A stretch of 34,742 nt of DNA from Gallionellaceae bacterium (GCA_004297065.1 SCUU01000040.1:1-34742), one strand, 5' to 3'. Counted from the stretch's first letter, positions 26,012-34,690 are shown. Notes: generated by a model not told the origin, from the sequence alone. Numbers and translations: made by a program.

Positions 26012-26668
26012 ATGCGTAAATTAACCGGCCTGGGTTTGTTGGGAATGCTGCTGGTGGCGGTCGGATGTACGCCCACCACCAAGATCAAGTCACCGCTGAG
26101 CGTGCGTCCTGTTGCGCAGAGGGTTGCCGCTGTCGATAACGGCTCCATTTTCCAGGCAAGCGCAAGCCGCCCCTTGTTCGAAGACCGCCGCGCACGCGGT
26201 GTGGGCGATGTGTTGACCATCACCATTGCCGAAGCGACGACGGCAACCGAGAAGTCGAGCACCAATGCGGCCAGTTCGGGCAGCCTGAACGTGGTCTTGC
26301 CCAGCTTCCCGCAAGTGCAGGGTTTCGGCGGCTCGACGACGACAGGCAGCAATGCCGTCAAATCGGGCAGTTCCAGCGATAACGCCGGCAACAACGCATT
26401 TTCGGGCACGATCACCGTGACCGTGATCGAAGTGCTGGATAACGGCAATCTGCTGGTGAGCGGCGAGAAGCTGGTGACGGTGAAATATGCCAACGAATAT
26501 GTGCGCTTTTACGGCGTGGTCAACCCGAACACGATCTCCGCGAGCAACACCGTACTGTCCACGCAGGTCGCGGATATGCGCATCGAATACAAGAACGCAA
26601 ACAACATCGACTCGGCGGCGGTCTCGACCATGTTCAGCCGCTTTTTCCTGGCAATCCTGCCCTTCTAA
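26012..26668 (+). CDS. flgH: FlgH, outer-membrane L-ring lipoprotein
   Basis: A 218-aa lipoprotein. The signal peptide MRKLTGLGLLGMLLVAVGC ends with a lipobox and the modified cysteine at about residue 19. FlgH motifs include SIFQASASRPLFEDRRARGV, GDVLTITIAEATTATEKSS and VSGEKLVTVKYANEYVRFYG. It forms the L ring around the rod. ATG 26012 follows GAGGAGAGATGCC; the longer frame from TTG 25997 runs through that site and is rejected. Confidence 0.96.
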   Translation: MRKLTGLGLLGMLLVAVGCTPTTKIKSPLSVRPVAQRVAAVDNGSIFQASASRPLFEDRRARGVGDVLTITIAEATTATEKSSTNAASSGSLNVVLPSFPQVQGFGGSTTTGSNAVKSGSSSDNAGNNAFSGTITVTVIEVLDNGNLLVSGEKLVTVKYANEYVRFYGVVNPNTISASNTVLSTQVADMRIEYKNANNIDSAAVSTMFSRFFLAILPF

Positions 26669-26715
26669 CGGGCATGGCAAGCCGTCACCCCTGATAATGA
26701 AACTCGCCATGCCCG
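26669..26715. repeat. 10-bp inverted repeat between flgH and flgI
   Basis: CGGGCATGGC (26669-26678, starting right after the flgH stop) pairs perfectly with GCCATGCCCG (26706-26715), leaving a 27-base loop and followed by TTTCCCCC. The position and trailing T residues suggest a weak terminator or mRNA-stabilising stem that could lower flgI relative to flgH. It directly abuts the palindromic repeat at 26721. Confidence 0.5.
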
Positions 26716-26720
26716 TTTCC

Positions 26721-26759
26721 CCCTATCCAACTTTCCCCCGCACGCGGGAGAAAGGGCAA
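26721..26759 (+). repeat. palindromic intergenic repeat, copy between flgH and flgI
   Basis: CCCTATCCAACTTTCCCCCG then CACGCGGGAGAAAGGGCAA. It is the same repeat as on the minus strand at 21643-21682, and its right flank (GGCAAACGA ... CGCGAGTTT) resembles the motC-motD gap. It can fold into an imperfect hairpin. Confidence 0.75.
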
Positions 26760-26800
26760 ACGAATCGCTACGCGAGTTTCACGTTTAAAGAGGCCATATC

Positions 26801-27907
26801 ATGAAAACGCTACTCAAATGGATATTGCTCGGCGTCATGCTGGCGGCTTCGCTGAATGCATCGGCTGACCGCATCAAGGATCTGGCCAGCATTCTGGGCG
26901 TGCGCGAGAACCAGTTGCTCGGCTACGGTTTGGTGGTCGGTCTGGACGGCAGCGGCGACCAGACCACGCAAACACCTTTCACGGTGAACAGCACGATCAC
27001 CATGCTGGCGCAGATGGGCGTCACGCTGCCGCCCGGCACCAGCCTGCAACTGAAAAACGTGGCGGCGGTCACGGTGACGGCCTCGCTGCCGCCGTTTGCC
27101 CGCCCCGGCCAAACCATAGACATCACGGTCTCGTCGATCGGCAATGCCAAGAGTTTGCGCGGCGGTACCCTGCTGATGACGCCTCTCAAAGGCGCGGACG
27201 GCCAGGTGTACGCCATGGGGCAGGGCAACCTGCTGGTGAGCGGCGCGGGTGCGGCGGCGGGCGGATCGAAAACCGTGGTCAACCATCTGAGCGTCGGGCG
27301 CATCCCCGCCGGTGCCACGGTAGAGCGTGCGGTGCCGACCGCATTGGGGCAGGGCGACTCCATTTATCTCGAACTGAACTCGGGCGACTTCACTACCGCG
27401 ATGCGTTTGGCCGACACGATTAACCGCGAAATTTCGCCCGAGTTCGAAATCGCCGCCGCGCTGGACGGGCGCACGATACAGGTCAAAGCCCCGGCGGGCA
27501 GTGCGCGCGTGGCGTTCATCTCGCGCGTGGAAAATTTGCAGGTCGAAGCGGCACAGGCAATGGCACGGGTCATCGTCAACGCGCGCACCGGATCGGTCGT
27601 GATGAACCAGACGGTAATGCTGGACGACTGCGCGGTGGCGCACGGCAATTTGACGGTGACCATCAGCGCCGATAACACGGTCAGCCAGCCCAATCCGCTG
27701 TCGCAGGGGCAAACCGCCGGAAGCACCAATGCGACCATCGAGATCAAGGCGGACAAAGGTAACCTGTTGCATCTGAAACGCGGTGTGGCTTTGGGCGATG
27801 TCATCAACGCGCTGAACTCCATCGGCGCCACCCCGCAGGACATGCTGGCGATCCTGCAAGCGATGAAATCGGCAGGCGCGCTGCGCGCCGAGCTTGAGGT
27901 TATTTAA
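26801..27907 (+). CDS. flgI: FlgI, periplasmic P-ring protein
   Basis: A 368-aa P-ring protein with a Sec signal peptide (MKTLLKWILLGVMLAASLNA, cleavage after ASA). The highly conserved start of the mature protein is DRIKDLASILGVRENQLLGY followed by GLVVGLDGSGD. Later motifs are LPPFARPGQTIDITVSSIGN and SLRGGTLLMTPLKGADGQVY. FlgA chaperones its assembly around the rod. A 132-base gap with two repeat structures separates it from flgH. Confidence 0.97.
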   Translation: MKTLLKWILLGVMLAASLNASADRIKDLASILGVRENQLLGYGLVVGLDGSGDQTTQTPFTVNSTITMLAQMGVTLPPGTSLQLKNVAAVTVTASLPPFARPGQTIDITVSSIGNAKSLRGGTLLMTPLKGADGQVYAMGQGNLLVSGAGAAAGGSKTVVNHLSVGRIPAGATVERAVPTALGQGDSIYLELNSGDFTTAMRLADTINREISPEFEIAAALDGRTIQVKAPAGSARVAFISRVENLQVEAAQAMARVIVNARTGSVVMNQTVMLDDCAVAHGNLTVTISADNTVSQPNPLSQGQTAGSTNATIEIKADKGNLLHLKRGVALGDVINALNSIGATPQDMLAILQAMKSAGALRAELEVI

Positions 27908-27918
27908 CGGGGGCGATC

Positions 27919-28773
27919 ATGGGCATCTCTGCCAACGATATCGGTAGTCTGGCCGTAGACACGCAAAATCTGGACAAGCTGCGCCTGCAAGCCAAGCAGT
28001 CGCCGGATCAGGCGCTGAAGGGTGCCGCGCAACAGTTCGAGCAGGTGTTCCTCAACATGATGCTGAAGAGCATGCGCGAAGCGACGCCGCAGGAAGGCAT
28101 GTTCGACAACGAACAAACCAAGATGTTTACCGGGATGTTGGATCAGCAATTGGCGCAAAGCATGTCGTCCGGGCACGGCATCGGCCTGGCCGACGTTATG
28201 GTGCGCCAGCTCGGCCATGCGTCCCCGACCGCAGGTGCTGCGGCAAACACGGGCGCGGCCCCGGCCACGGGCTCCGTAGCGAAGAACGCGGTGCCTTCCG
28301 CCTACAACGAAAATTTCCAGCAGGACTTCGTGAAGAAGCTCATGCCGCATGCCGAGCAGGCCAGCCGCGAAACCGGCATTTCCGCCCATTCTATGGTGGG
28401 GCAGGCAGCGCTCGAAAGCGGCTGGGGACGGCGCGAGATCAAGATGGCGGACAGCACGAACAGCTACAACCTGTTCGGTATCAAAGCCGGCGCGAACTGG
28501 AAGGGCAAGGTGGCCGAAGTGACAACCACCGAATATCACAACGGCGTGGCGCACAAGCAAGTGGAGAAATTCCGCGCCTATGCTTCGTATGCCGAAGCGT
28601 TTAAAGACTACGCCAATACCTTGAGCAGCAACCCGCGCTACTCCGAAGTGCTGCGTCAGGGCGACAGCGCGCAGGGGTTTGCCCACGCCTTGCAGCAGGC
28701 GGGTTATGCGACCGATCCGCACTACGGGGACAAGTTGAGCAAAGTGATTAACAGCGTAAACACCTTGGCTTAA
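27919..28773 (+). CDS. flgJ: FlgJ, rod-cap protein with muramidase domain
   Basis: A 284-aa dual-domain protein. The N-terminal rod-capping domain includes GAAQQFEQVFLNMMLKSMRE. After an Ala/Thr-rich linker, the C-terminal glucosaminidase (about 140-284) has HSMVGQAALESGWGRREI with the catalytic Glu in ALESGWG, and YNLFGIKAG. It opens the peptidoglycan for the growing rod. flgI ends 11 bases before it. The fused form is the usual one in Beta- and Gammaproteobacteria. Confidence 0.96.
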   Translation: MGISANDIGSLAVDTQNLDKLRLQAKQSPDQALKGAAQQFEQVFLNMMLKSMREATPQEGMFDNEQTKMFTGMLDQQLAQSMSSGHGIGLADVMVRQLGHASPTAGAAANTGAAPATGSVAKNAVPSAYNENFQQDFVKKLMPHAEQASRETGISAHSMVGQAALESGWGRREIKMADSTNSYNLFGIKAGANWKGKVAEVTTTEYHNGVAHKQVEKFRAYASYAEAFKDYANTLSSNPRYSEVLRQGDSAQGFAHALQQAGYATDPHYGDKLSKVINSVNTLA

Positions 28774-28790
28774 CTTCAGGCAGGGTCGAT

Positions 28791-28817
28791 TAAAGTATCG
28801 GGAAAAATGGCCGATAG
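28791..28817 (+). promoter_or_regulatory. FliA (sigma-28) promoter of flgK-flgL
   Basis: TAAA (28791-28794), exactly 15 bases, then GCCGATAG (28810-28817), close to a perfect match to TAAA-N15-GCCGATAA. Transcription would start near 28824, about 37 bases before the flgK ATG. It lies in the 87-base gap after flgJ, so flgK and flgL can be expressed as late genes independently of the flgB operon. Confidence 0.88.
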
Positions 28818-28860
28818 CGGGAATGGGTAGCTCCCCAGTGGAGCGGTGGGAGAAAAAATC

Positions 28861-30831
28861 ATGGCAAGCGGTATTTACGGAATCGGTGTAAGCGCGCTCA
28901 ATGCGGCGCAAGTGGGGTTGCAGACCACGGGACACAACATCGCCAATGCGAATACGCCGGGCTATACCCGTCAGGAAGTGATATTGGCGACGCGCCAACC
29001 GCAATTCACCGGTGCCGGCTATTTGGGGCAGGGTGCCGATGTCAGCACGGTCAGGCGGGTGTACAGCCAGTTCCTGACGGGACAGGTACTGACCGAACAG
29101 AGCCAGGCGGCGATGTTGGGCACTTACCATACCCAGATACAGCAGATCGATAACGTGATTGCCGACCCCAATGCGGGTATCTCGCCGGCGATTCAGGATT
29201 TTTTCACAGCGGTCAACAATGTGTCGACGTCTCCCGAATCGACACCTGCCCGGCAAACCATGCTGAATAGCGCCAATGCGCTGGCGGCGCGTTTTCAATC
29301 TTTAAGCCAGCGCCTGACCGATACCAACAACTCCGTGAGCAGCCAGATTGCCAACAGCATTTCCCTGGTGAACAGCTATTCGCAGCAGATCGCGGCGCTG
29401 AATTACAACATCATGAATCTGCAGTCGGGCAGCAAGCAGCCGCCCAACGATTTGCTCGACCAGCGTGACCAGCTCATCTCCCAGCTGAACACGGAAATCA
29501 AAGTGAGCGTCATGAAACAAAGCGACGGTGCCTACAACGTGTTCATCGGCAACGGTCAATCGCTGGTGGTCGGCGCTACGGCCTTTACCATGGCCATTGC
29601 CCAGTCGCCTGCCGATCCGTCCAAACAGGACATCGTGTACAACAACCTCGACGGCAGCAAAACCACCATGCAGCAAAGCAGCTTGCAAGGCGGCAACCTG
29701 GGCGGATTCCTGGCGTTCCGCGATACGACGCTGGCGAATTCGCAAAACGCGCTGGGGCGGGTTGCGATGGGCATGGCCGGGACGATTAACCAGCAGCACC
29801 AATTGGGGCAGGATCTGAACGGAGCCTTGGGCGGGAATTTTTTTGTGCAGCCCGTGCCCGCAGTTTATGCCAACACCACGAATGCGGGGGTAGCTGCGGT
29901 GACGGCCACGATCAACACCGACTATGCCGCGCTGACCGGCAGCGACTACAGGCTCAAATTCGACGGCGGCACCAGTTATACCCTGACCCGCCTATCCGAC
30001 AACACGCAGACGGTATTTGCCGCCGGCTTGCCGGCAACTCCCGTGGACGGCTTGACGCTGACTTCGAGCGGCGGCGAGGTGGCGGGAGACAGCTTTATTA
30101 TCCGCCCGACGGCGAACGGCGCGCGCGATATTGCCGTCGCCGTGACCGACACGGCCAAAATCGCGGCAGGAATGCCGATACGCAGCAATGCATCGTTTGG
30201 CAATAAAGGCACAGGCAAGATTGCCTCGGGAACGGTGAATGCTCCCGCGCCGCCCCTGGCGCCCGCCGCCCCCGATCCGGTGCATCCGTTGACGGATGTG
30301 AACCTGAAAAATCCGGTCACCATCACGTTTACCAGCGCGACGACTTTCGACGTGCTCGATACGGTCACCAGTGCAACGCTGGCAGCCCAGACGTACACGG
30401 CGGGCGGCAACATCAGTTTCAACGGCTGGACGACACAAATCAGCGGAGTTCCCGCTACCGGGGATACGTTTACGGTGGGCCCGAATACCAATGCCACGGC
30501 GGATGGCCGCAATGCGTTGTTGCTGGCCGGTTTGCAAACCAAGAATACGCTGGGTGCCCCGGCGGGCGGCACACCGACTGCGACATTCCAGGGCGCTTAC
30601 GCGCAATGGGTGAGCGATATCGGCAATAAAACCCGCGAGCTGCAAGTAACCAGCACGGCCCAGGCCGCCATGGCCGCACAGTCGGTGGCAACGCAGCAAT
30701 CGTTCTCCGGGGTCAATCTGGACGAGGAAGCGGCGAATCTGATGCGTTACCAGCGCGCTTACCAGGCCGCGGGGAAGGCCATGCAGATCGCCAATACGCT
30801 GTTCGACACAATTTTGGGTTTAGGAAGGTAG
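28861..30831 (+). CDS. flgK: FlgK, hook-filament junction protein 1
   Basis: A 656-aa junction protein. The N-terminus is MASGIYGIGVSALNAAQVGL followed by NIANANTPGYTRQEV; the C-terminus NLDEEAANLMRYQRAYQAAG is the D0 helix. It is longer than the enteric FlgK (about 550 aa) because the middle (about 350-560) has two similar beta-rich modules, each ending GDSFIIRP or GDTFTVGP. ATG 28861 follows GTGGGAGAAAAAATC; the GTG at 28846 is part of that site. It has its own FliA promoter upstream, and FlgN is its export chaperone. Confidence 0.96.
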   Translation: MASGIYGIGVSALNAAQVGLQTTGHNIANANTPGYTRQEVILATRQPQFTGAGYLGQGADVSTVRRVYSQFLTGQVLTEQSQAAMLGTYHTQIQQIDNVIADPNAGISPAIQDFFTAVNNVSTSPESTPARQTMLNSANALAARFQSLSQRLTDTNNSVSSQIANSISLVNSYSQQIAALNYNIMNLQSGSKQPPNDLLDQRDQLISQLNTEIKVSVMKQSDGAYNVFIGNGQSLVVGATAFTMAIAQSPADPSKQDIVYNNLDGSKTTMQQSSLQGGNLGGFLAFRDTTLANSQNALGRVAMGMAGTINQQHQLGQDLNGALGGNFFVQPVPAVYANTTNAGVAAVTATINTDYAALTGSDYRLKFDGGTSYTLTRLSDNTQTVFAAGLPATPVDGLTLTSSGGEVAGDSFIIRPTANGARDIAVAVTDTAKIAAGMPIRSNASFGNKGTGKIASGTVNAPAPPLAPAAPDPVHPLTDVNLKNPVTITFTSATTFDVLDTVTSATLAAQTYTAGGNISFNGWTTQISGVPATGDTFTVGPNTNATADGRNALLLAGLQTKNTLGAPAGGTPTATFQGAYAQWVSDIGNKTRELQVTSTAQAAMAAQSVATQQSFSGVNLDEEAANLMRYQRAYQAAGKAMQIANTLFDTILGLGR

Positions 30832-30838
30832 GTGCGCC

Positions 30839-32050
30839 ATGTCCATGCGAGTCAGTTCCAGTACGATTTTTGATACCAACGTAGCGATGCTCAATTTGCA
30901 GCAATCGGCGATGCTGCACACGAATCAGCAGGTCGCATCCGGCAGGCGCATGTTAACTCCGGCCGACGACCCGGCGTCTGCCGCCAATGCGCTGTTGGTG
31001 GCGCAGGCCGACGGTACGAATACCCAGTTTACAACCAACCGCAATGCCGCCAAGAGTTCCGCCAGCATGGCCGAAGCGATCCTGCAAAATGTAACGACGT
31101 TGCTGACGGACGTAAAAACCACGACAGTTCAGGCGGGGAACGGGGCGCTTTCGCCAGCCGACAAACAGTCGATTGCGACAGAATTGCAAGGGCGTCTGGA
31201 TCAGTTGGTCGCGCTGGCAAACAGTACCGACGGTACTGGGAATTATCTGTTTTCCGGTTTTCAGGGGAGAACCATCCCGTTCGTCAATACCGCGCTGGGC
31301 GTGCAATACATGGCGGATGACGGTCAGCGCATGGTGCAGGTAAGCAGTTCCAGACAATTGGCGGCCAGCGGTTCCGGCGCCGATATTTTTATGCGCATAA
31401 AAAGCGGCAACGGCACATTCGTCACCCAGGCCAACGCGGCCAATACGGGTGCCGCCTCCATAGGCCAGGGTTCGGTAACCAATGCCGCGCTGCTCACCGG
31501 CAGCAGTTATCAGCTGACCTTTACCAGCCCGACGACTTACGATGTGACCGATGGCGCGGGCGGGGTGGTGTCGGCAGGCAATGCTTATGCGAGCGGACAG
31601 GCGATTACCGTTGTTCCCGGAATGCAGTTCCTGATTAAAGGGATACCGGTAGCGGGCGATATTTTCAGCGTTGCGCCCAGCACCAACGAGGGGCTGTTCA
31701 AGACCATGGCGGATTTGATCGCCTCTTTGAATGCGACCAATCCGGCGGGTGCCGCCGCCGCAAATGCGCAGCTGACGACCAATCTCGGCAAGGCGATGAG
31801 CGGGCTGGATCGCGGGCTGGACACTGTCCTGACCGCAAGAGCTTCGCTGGGCGCGCGCCTGAACGAACTGGATTCGCTGCAAATGACGGGCGAAGATTTG
31901 ACTTTGCAGTACAAACAGGCACTGTCTACCTTGCAGGATCTCGATTACAACAAAGCCATCAGCGACCTGAACCGGCAAACAACCAGTCTGCAAGCGGCGC
32001 AAAAGTCGTTCAAACAAATCGCCGACTTGTCGATGTTCAATTACATGTAA
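30839..32050 (+). CDS. flgL: FlgL, hook-filament junction protein 2
   Basis: A 403-aa flagellin-like junction protein. The N-terminus MRVSSSTIFDTNVAMLNLQQ with SGRRMLTPADDPASAANAL and the C-terminus (GARLNELDSLQMTGEDLTLQ, then KAISDLNRQTTSLQAAQKSF) are the D0/D1 helices. The middle carries one copy of the beta module also seen twice in FlgK (LTFTSPTTYDV ... GDIFSVAPSTN). Two in-frame ATGs (30839 and 30845) are both possible; the family usually begins at MRV (30845). It starts seven bases after the flgK stop and shares its transcript. Confidence 0.95.
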   Translation: MSMRVSSSTIFDTNVAMLNLQQSAMLHTNQQVASGRRMLTPADDPASAANALLVAQADGTNTQFTTNRNAAKSSASMAEAILQNVTTLLTDVKTTTVQAGNGALSPADKQSIATELQGRLDQLVALANSTDGTGNYLFSGFQGRTIPFVNTALGVQYMADDGQRMVQVSSSRQLAASGSGADIFMRIKSGNGTFVTQANAANTGAASIGQGSVTNAALLTGSSYQLTFTSPTTYDVTDGAGGVVSAGNAYASGQAITVVPGMQFLIKGIPVAGDIFSVAPSTNEGLFKTMADLIASLNATNPAGAAAANAQLTTNLGKAMSGLDRGLDTVLTARASLGARLNELDSLQMTGEDLTLQYKQALSTLQDLDYNKAISDLNRQTTSLQAAQKSFKQIADLSMFNYM

Positions 32051-32239
32051 AAAATCGGTAGGCCGGTCCGGCAACTCAGGGGAAGGGCAATTTGTCCTCC
32101 CACAAGCATCTATTCCATATCTTGTTAAGCAACGCGCGCCGAGCCGGCATGCGATTTCTCGATTGCGAGAAAACAGGTTGACGCAAGATAAATATTGTTC
32201 ATACTTCCCCCGGAGCCGCAAAGGCCGAATGGAGGGGAA

Positions 32240-33796
32240 ATGAACAAAGAGGAAGAGCTGCGTGCCATCAGCAAACTGGTGTTCGAGTTGACCGTTACCA
32301 GTAGCAATACATCGGATCTGGATGTATTGCTTGAACGCCTGTTTGGCATATTGCGCGATTACCACAACCTGCCTCTGGAATCGCGCGGAGCCGTGCTCTT
32401 GCTCAATCCGCGCGGGCGCTATTTTCAGGTCGCCCAATTCGGCATGGCACCCCCATGGAAATCCGGCATGCGCTGGGAGTCCGGGGTGTTTTCATCGGCA
32501 GACATTGCCCCGCAGTGTCTGCTTGAAACGGTGCAGTTCGGTTCGGATGACGGCGGCGGATCCGGGCAGCAGCGCCTGTTCCTCTTGCCGCTTTGCCTTG
32601 ATGGGCAAGGCATCGGCTACACCATATTGTTTGTGCCGCTCGAATACCAAGCGTCGTCCACCCATCTCGATTTCATGAACGATTTGGCACGGGCTCTTTC
32701 CGGCCTGGTGCAGCACGCATTGACCGGCGAAACGCTGCGTATCCGCGAACTGGAACTGGAAGAAGCGCGTGCGAACGCGATTCGCAGTCTGGGCGTCGCA
32801 TCCGAATACCGCGACAACGAAACGGGTTGGCACATCATGCGCATGACCAATTTTGCCCAAGCGATTGCCAAGGCGATGGGCTTGCCGCCGGATCAGCGCG
32901 AACTGCTCTATGTCGCGGCACCCATGCACGATGTCGGGAAAATCGGCATTGCGGACGCAGTGCTGCTCAAGCCGGGCAAGCTGACCGATGCCGAATTCGA
33001 CATCATGAAAAAGCACACGGATATCGGCGTGACCATCCTGACCGGGAACGATGTGTTGATCGCGGCGGCGCGGGATATTGCCGGCTCGCACCACGAACGC
33101 TGGGACGGCACGGGTTACCCGCAAGGCCTGGCGGGCGAACAAATCCCGATCCTGGCGCGGATATGTTCCGTGGCCGATGTGTTCGATGCGCTAACCTCGA
33201 CGCGCCCGTACAAAAAAGCGTGGGCGGTGGAAGAGGCGACAAACTGGATCATTTCCGAATCTGGAAAATATTTCGACCCGGCCATCGTGGACGCCTTCAA
33301 GGCGGCCATGCCGGAAATTTTGCGCGTGCGCGAACTGTATCGCGATGACATCATCGATCCCAAGCAAGTGCTGACACTTCCCTCGCTGGAGCCGAGAGAG
33401 GACGTGTGGGCACCGTGGGATGAAAATCTCAGTGTGGGCATCGACATCATCGACGAGCATCACCGCTACCTGTTCGACCTGATTAACGACCTGTACGACG
33501 TGGTCATCCACAAACGCGGCACCCGCGATGTGGCGCGCCTGATCAAATCATTGGATGCATATGCCAAAGTGCATTTCCGCGCCGAGGAGCAGATGATGGC
33601 GCACTACGGGTTTGAAGGTGTCATGCGTCAGGAAGAACAGCACCACGCTTTCGAAGCGAAAATTCGCGAGTTCTACGAAGAACTGCACGTCAATCCATTA
33701 GTGGCACAGTTCGATGTGCTGTCTTACCTGCGCGATTGGTTGGTAAAGCACATCCAGGTTGAAGACGCCAAGCTGCGTAGCCTCGTTGGCGCTTGA
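32240..33796 (+). CDS. GAF / HD-GYP / bacteriohemerythrin protein, predicted c-di-GMP phosphodiesterase
   Basis: A 518-aa cytosolic protein with three parts. Residues of about 10-165 are GAF-like. The HD-GYP domain (about 185-370) is complete: APMHDVGKIGIAD (His230-Asp231), KKHTDIG, SHHERWDGTGYP (Gly292-Tyr293-Pro294), and ARICSVADVFDALTSTRPYK. HD-GYP enzymes hydrolyse c-di-GMP. The last 125 residues are a hemerythrin with a full diiron ligand set: DEHHRYLF, HFRAEEQMM, EQHHAF, and WLVKHIQVEDAKL. Hemerythrin-linked c-di-GMP enzymes are known to respond to oxygen or redox state, so I infer the same here. ATG 32240 follows GGAGGGG; the upstream frame is rejected. It lies 189 bases after flgL on the same strand, with no recognisable FliA promoter. 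Confidence 0.9.
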   Translation: MNKEEELRAISKLVFELTVTSSNTSDLDVLLERLFGILRDYHNLPLESRGAVLLLNPRGRYFQVAQFGMAPPWKSGMRWESGVFSSADIAPQCLLETVQFGSDDGGGSGQQRLFLLPLCLDGQGIGYTILFVPLEYQASSTHLDFMNDLARALSGLVQHALTGETLRIRELELEEARANAIRSLGVASEYRDNETGWHIMRMTNFAQAIAKAMGLPPDQRELLYVAAPMHDVGKIGIADAVLLKPGKLTDAEFDIMKKHTDIGVTILTGNDVLIAAARDIAGSHHERWDGTGYPQGLAGEQIPILARICSVADVFDALTSTRPYKKAWAVEEATNWIISESGKYFDPAIVDAFKAAMPEILRVRELYRDDIIDPKQVLTLPSLEPREDVWAPWDENLSVGIDIIDEHHRYLFDLINDLYDVVIHKRGTRDVARLIKSLDAYAKVHFRAEEQMMAHYGFEGVMRQEEQHHAFEAKIREFYEELHVNPLVAQFDVLSYLRDWLVKHIQVEDAKLRSLVGA

Positions 33797-33860
33797 GCCT
33801 TGCCAGTGATTTGCAGTCAATTATTTCGGGGGAAGAATACCGTCCCGCTTGGGCGAGGGG

Positions 33861-34604
33861 TTAGATTTCTTTAGCATTTTCATCAAGCAGATTTTTAACT
33901 TCTTCAGGTGAGAATGCAATTCTTCTTGAATGAATTACAGCATGGCAATTTGGGCACACTGGGATAAGATCTGCAATTGGATCAACTTGATACTCTTTTC
34001 CAATATCGGCTAATGGCCGGATGTGGTGAACCTGAATAAATCCTCTCATGTCATCGCCGTAGTGCTTGCCAAAATCAAAATTACAAATACAACACGTTGA
34101 ACCGTAATGTTCGAGGCATTTTTCTCGCGCAGCAGAATCTCTCTCATACTGGTTGACCAAAACCTTCTTTACGCTACCTTCAATATATGTCTCCGATTCA
34201 GACAGTTCATCACGACCATCGCTTTCTTCCGCGAGGCGATTAACAGAAATTTCCCATAGCTTTTCTGCGATTTCATCAGAAGGCGTTGTGTAGGTTCTTG
34301 GATAACGGAGCCAAGCCCAATTGGGCAAAAGGCCACATAATTCATCAAGTGACAGAGGCGGGTCTATCGCAGGGCCAATGCCGATTTCTGCACGGTGAAC
34401 ATGACGGTTGCCAAACATTGAGGGCATGGGGGTGGCCAGAACTTCACCCGTACCAAAAATGGCATTCATATTACGAAAAAAGATAAGTACAGCATCTCCT
34501 GGCACAGCACTCCTTGGCACTACCCAAGAAATAACTCCATCTCGTTCAATTGCATAGCCAATGGCTTCAAGGTCTTGCTGATCGCCAATAAGGACATGGA
34601 GCAT
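33861..34604 (-). CDS. HNH endonuclease with PUA/EVE-like N-terminus
   Basis: A 247-aa protein. The C-terminal HNH nuclease has paired zinc cysteines (CCIC and CPNC) around the HNH motif: VHHIRPL, then VCPNCHAVIH. The N-terminal 110 residues (HVLIGDQQDLEAIGYAIERD, SWVVPRSAVPGDAVLIFF, AIFGTGEVLAT, WLRYPRTY) look like a PUA-superfamily or EVE-type fold; EVE-HNH proteins are suspected modification-dependent restriction enzymes, but this part of the call is inference. The gene is visibly AT-richer than its neighbours, stands alone against the motility block, and adjoins a transposase, so it was probably acquired. ATG 34604 follows AAGGA by six bases; an ATG at 34631 lacks a ribosome site. Confidence 0.75.
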   Translation of the reverse strand: MLHVLIGDQQDLEAIGYAIERDGVISWVVPRSAVPGDAVLIFFRNMNAIFGTGEVLATPMPSMFGNRHVHRAEIGIGPAIDPPLSLDELCGLLPNWAWLRYPRTYTTPSDEIAEKLWEISVNRLAEESDGRDELSESETYIEGSVKKVLVNQYERDSAAREKCLEHYGSTCCICNFDFGKHYGDDMRGFIQVHHIRPLADIGKEYQVDPIADLIPVCPNCHAVIHSRRIAFSPEEVKNLLDENAKEI

Positions 34605-34690
34605 GAGAGTTCCTTGAGAAATTTGGTTCATCGGACAATTGCGTGGGTAAAAGATAATCTATCGTCTCTGACTGGGTTAGGAGACGAGCG

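Noticed and set aside
32190-32228. TAAA and GCCGAA words upstream of the HD-GYP gene as a FliA promoter
   Set aside because: The spacing is about 30 bases instead of 15, and the gene's ribosome site overlaps the second word.
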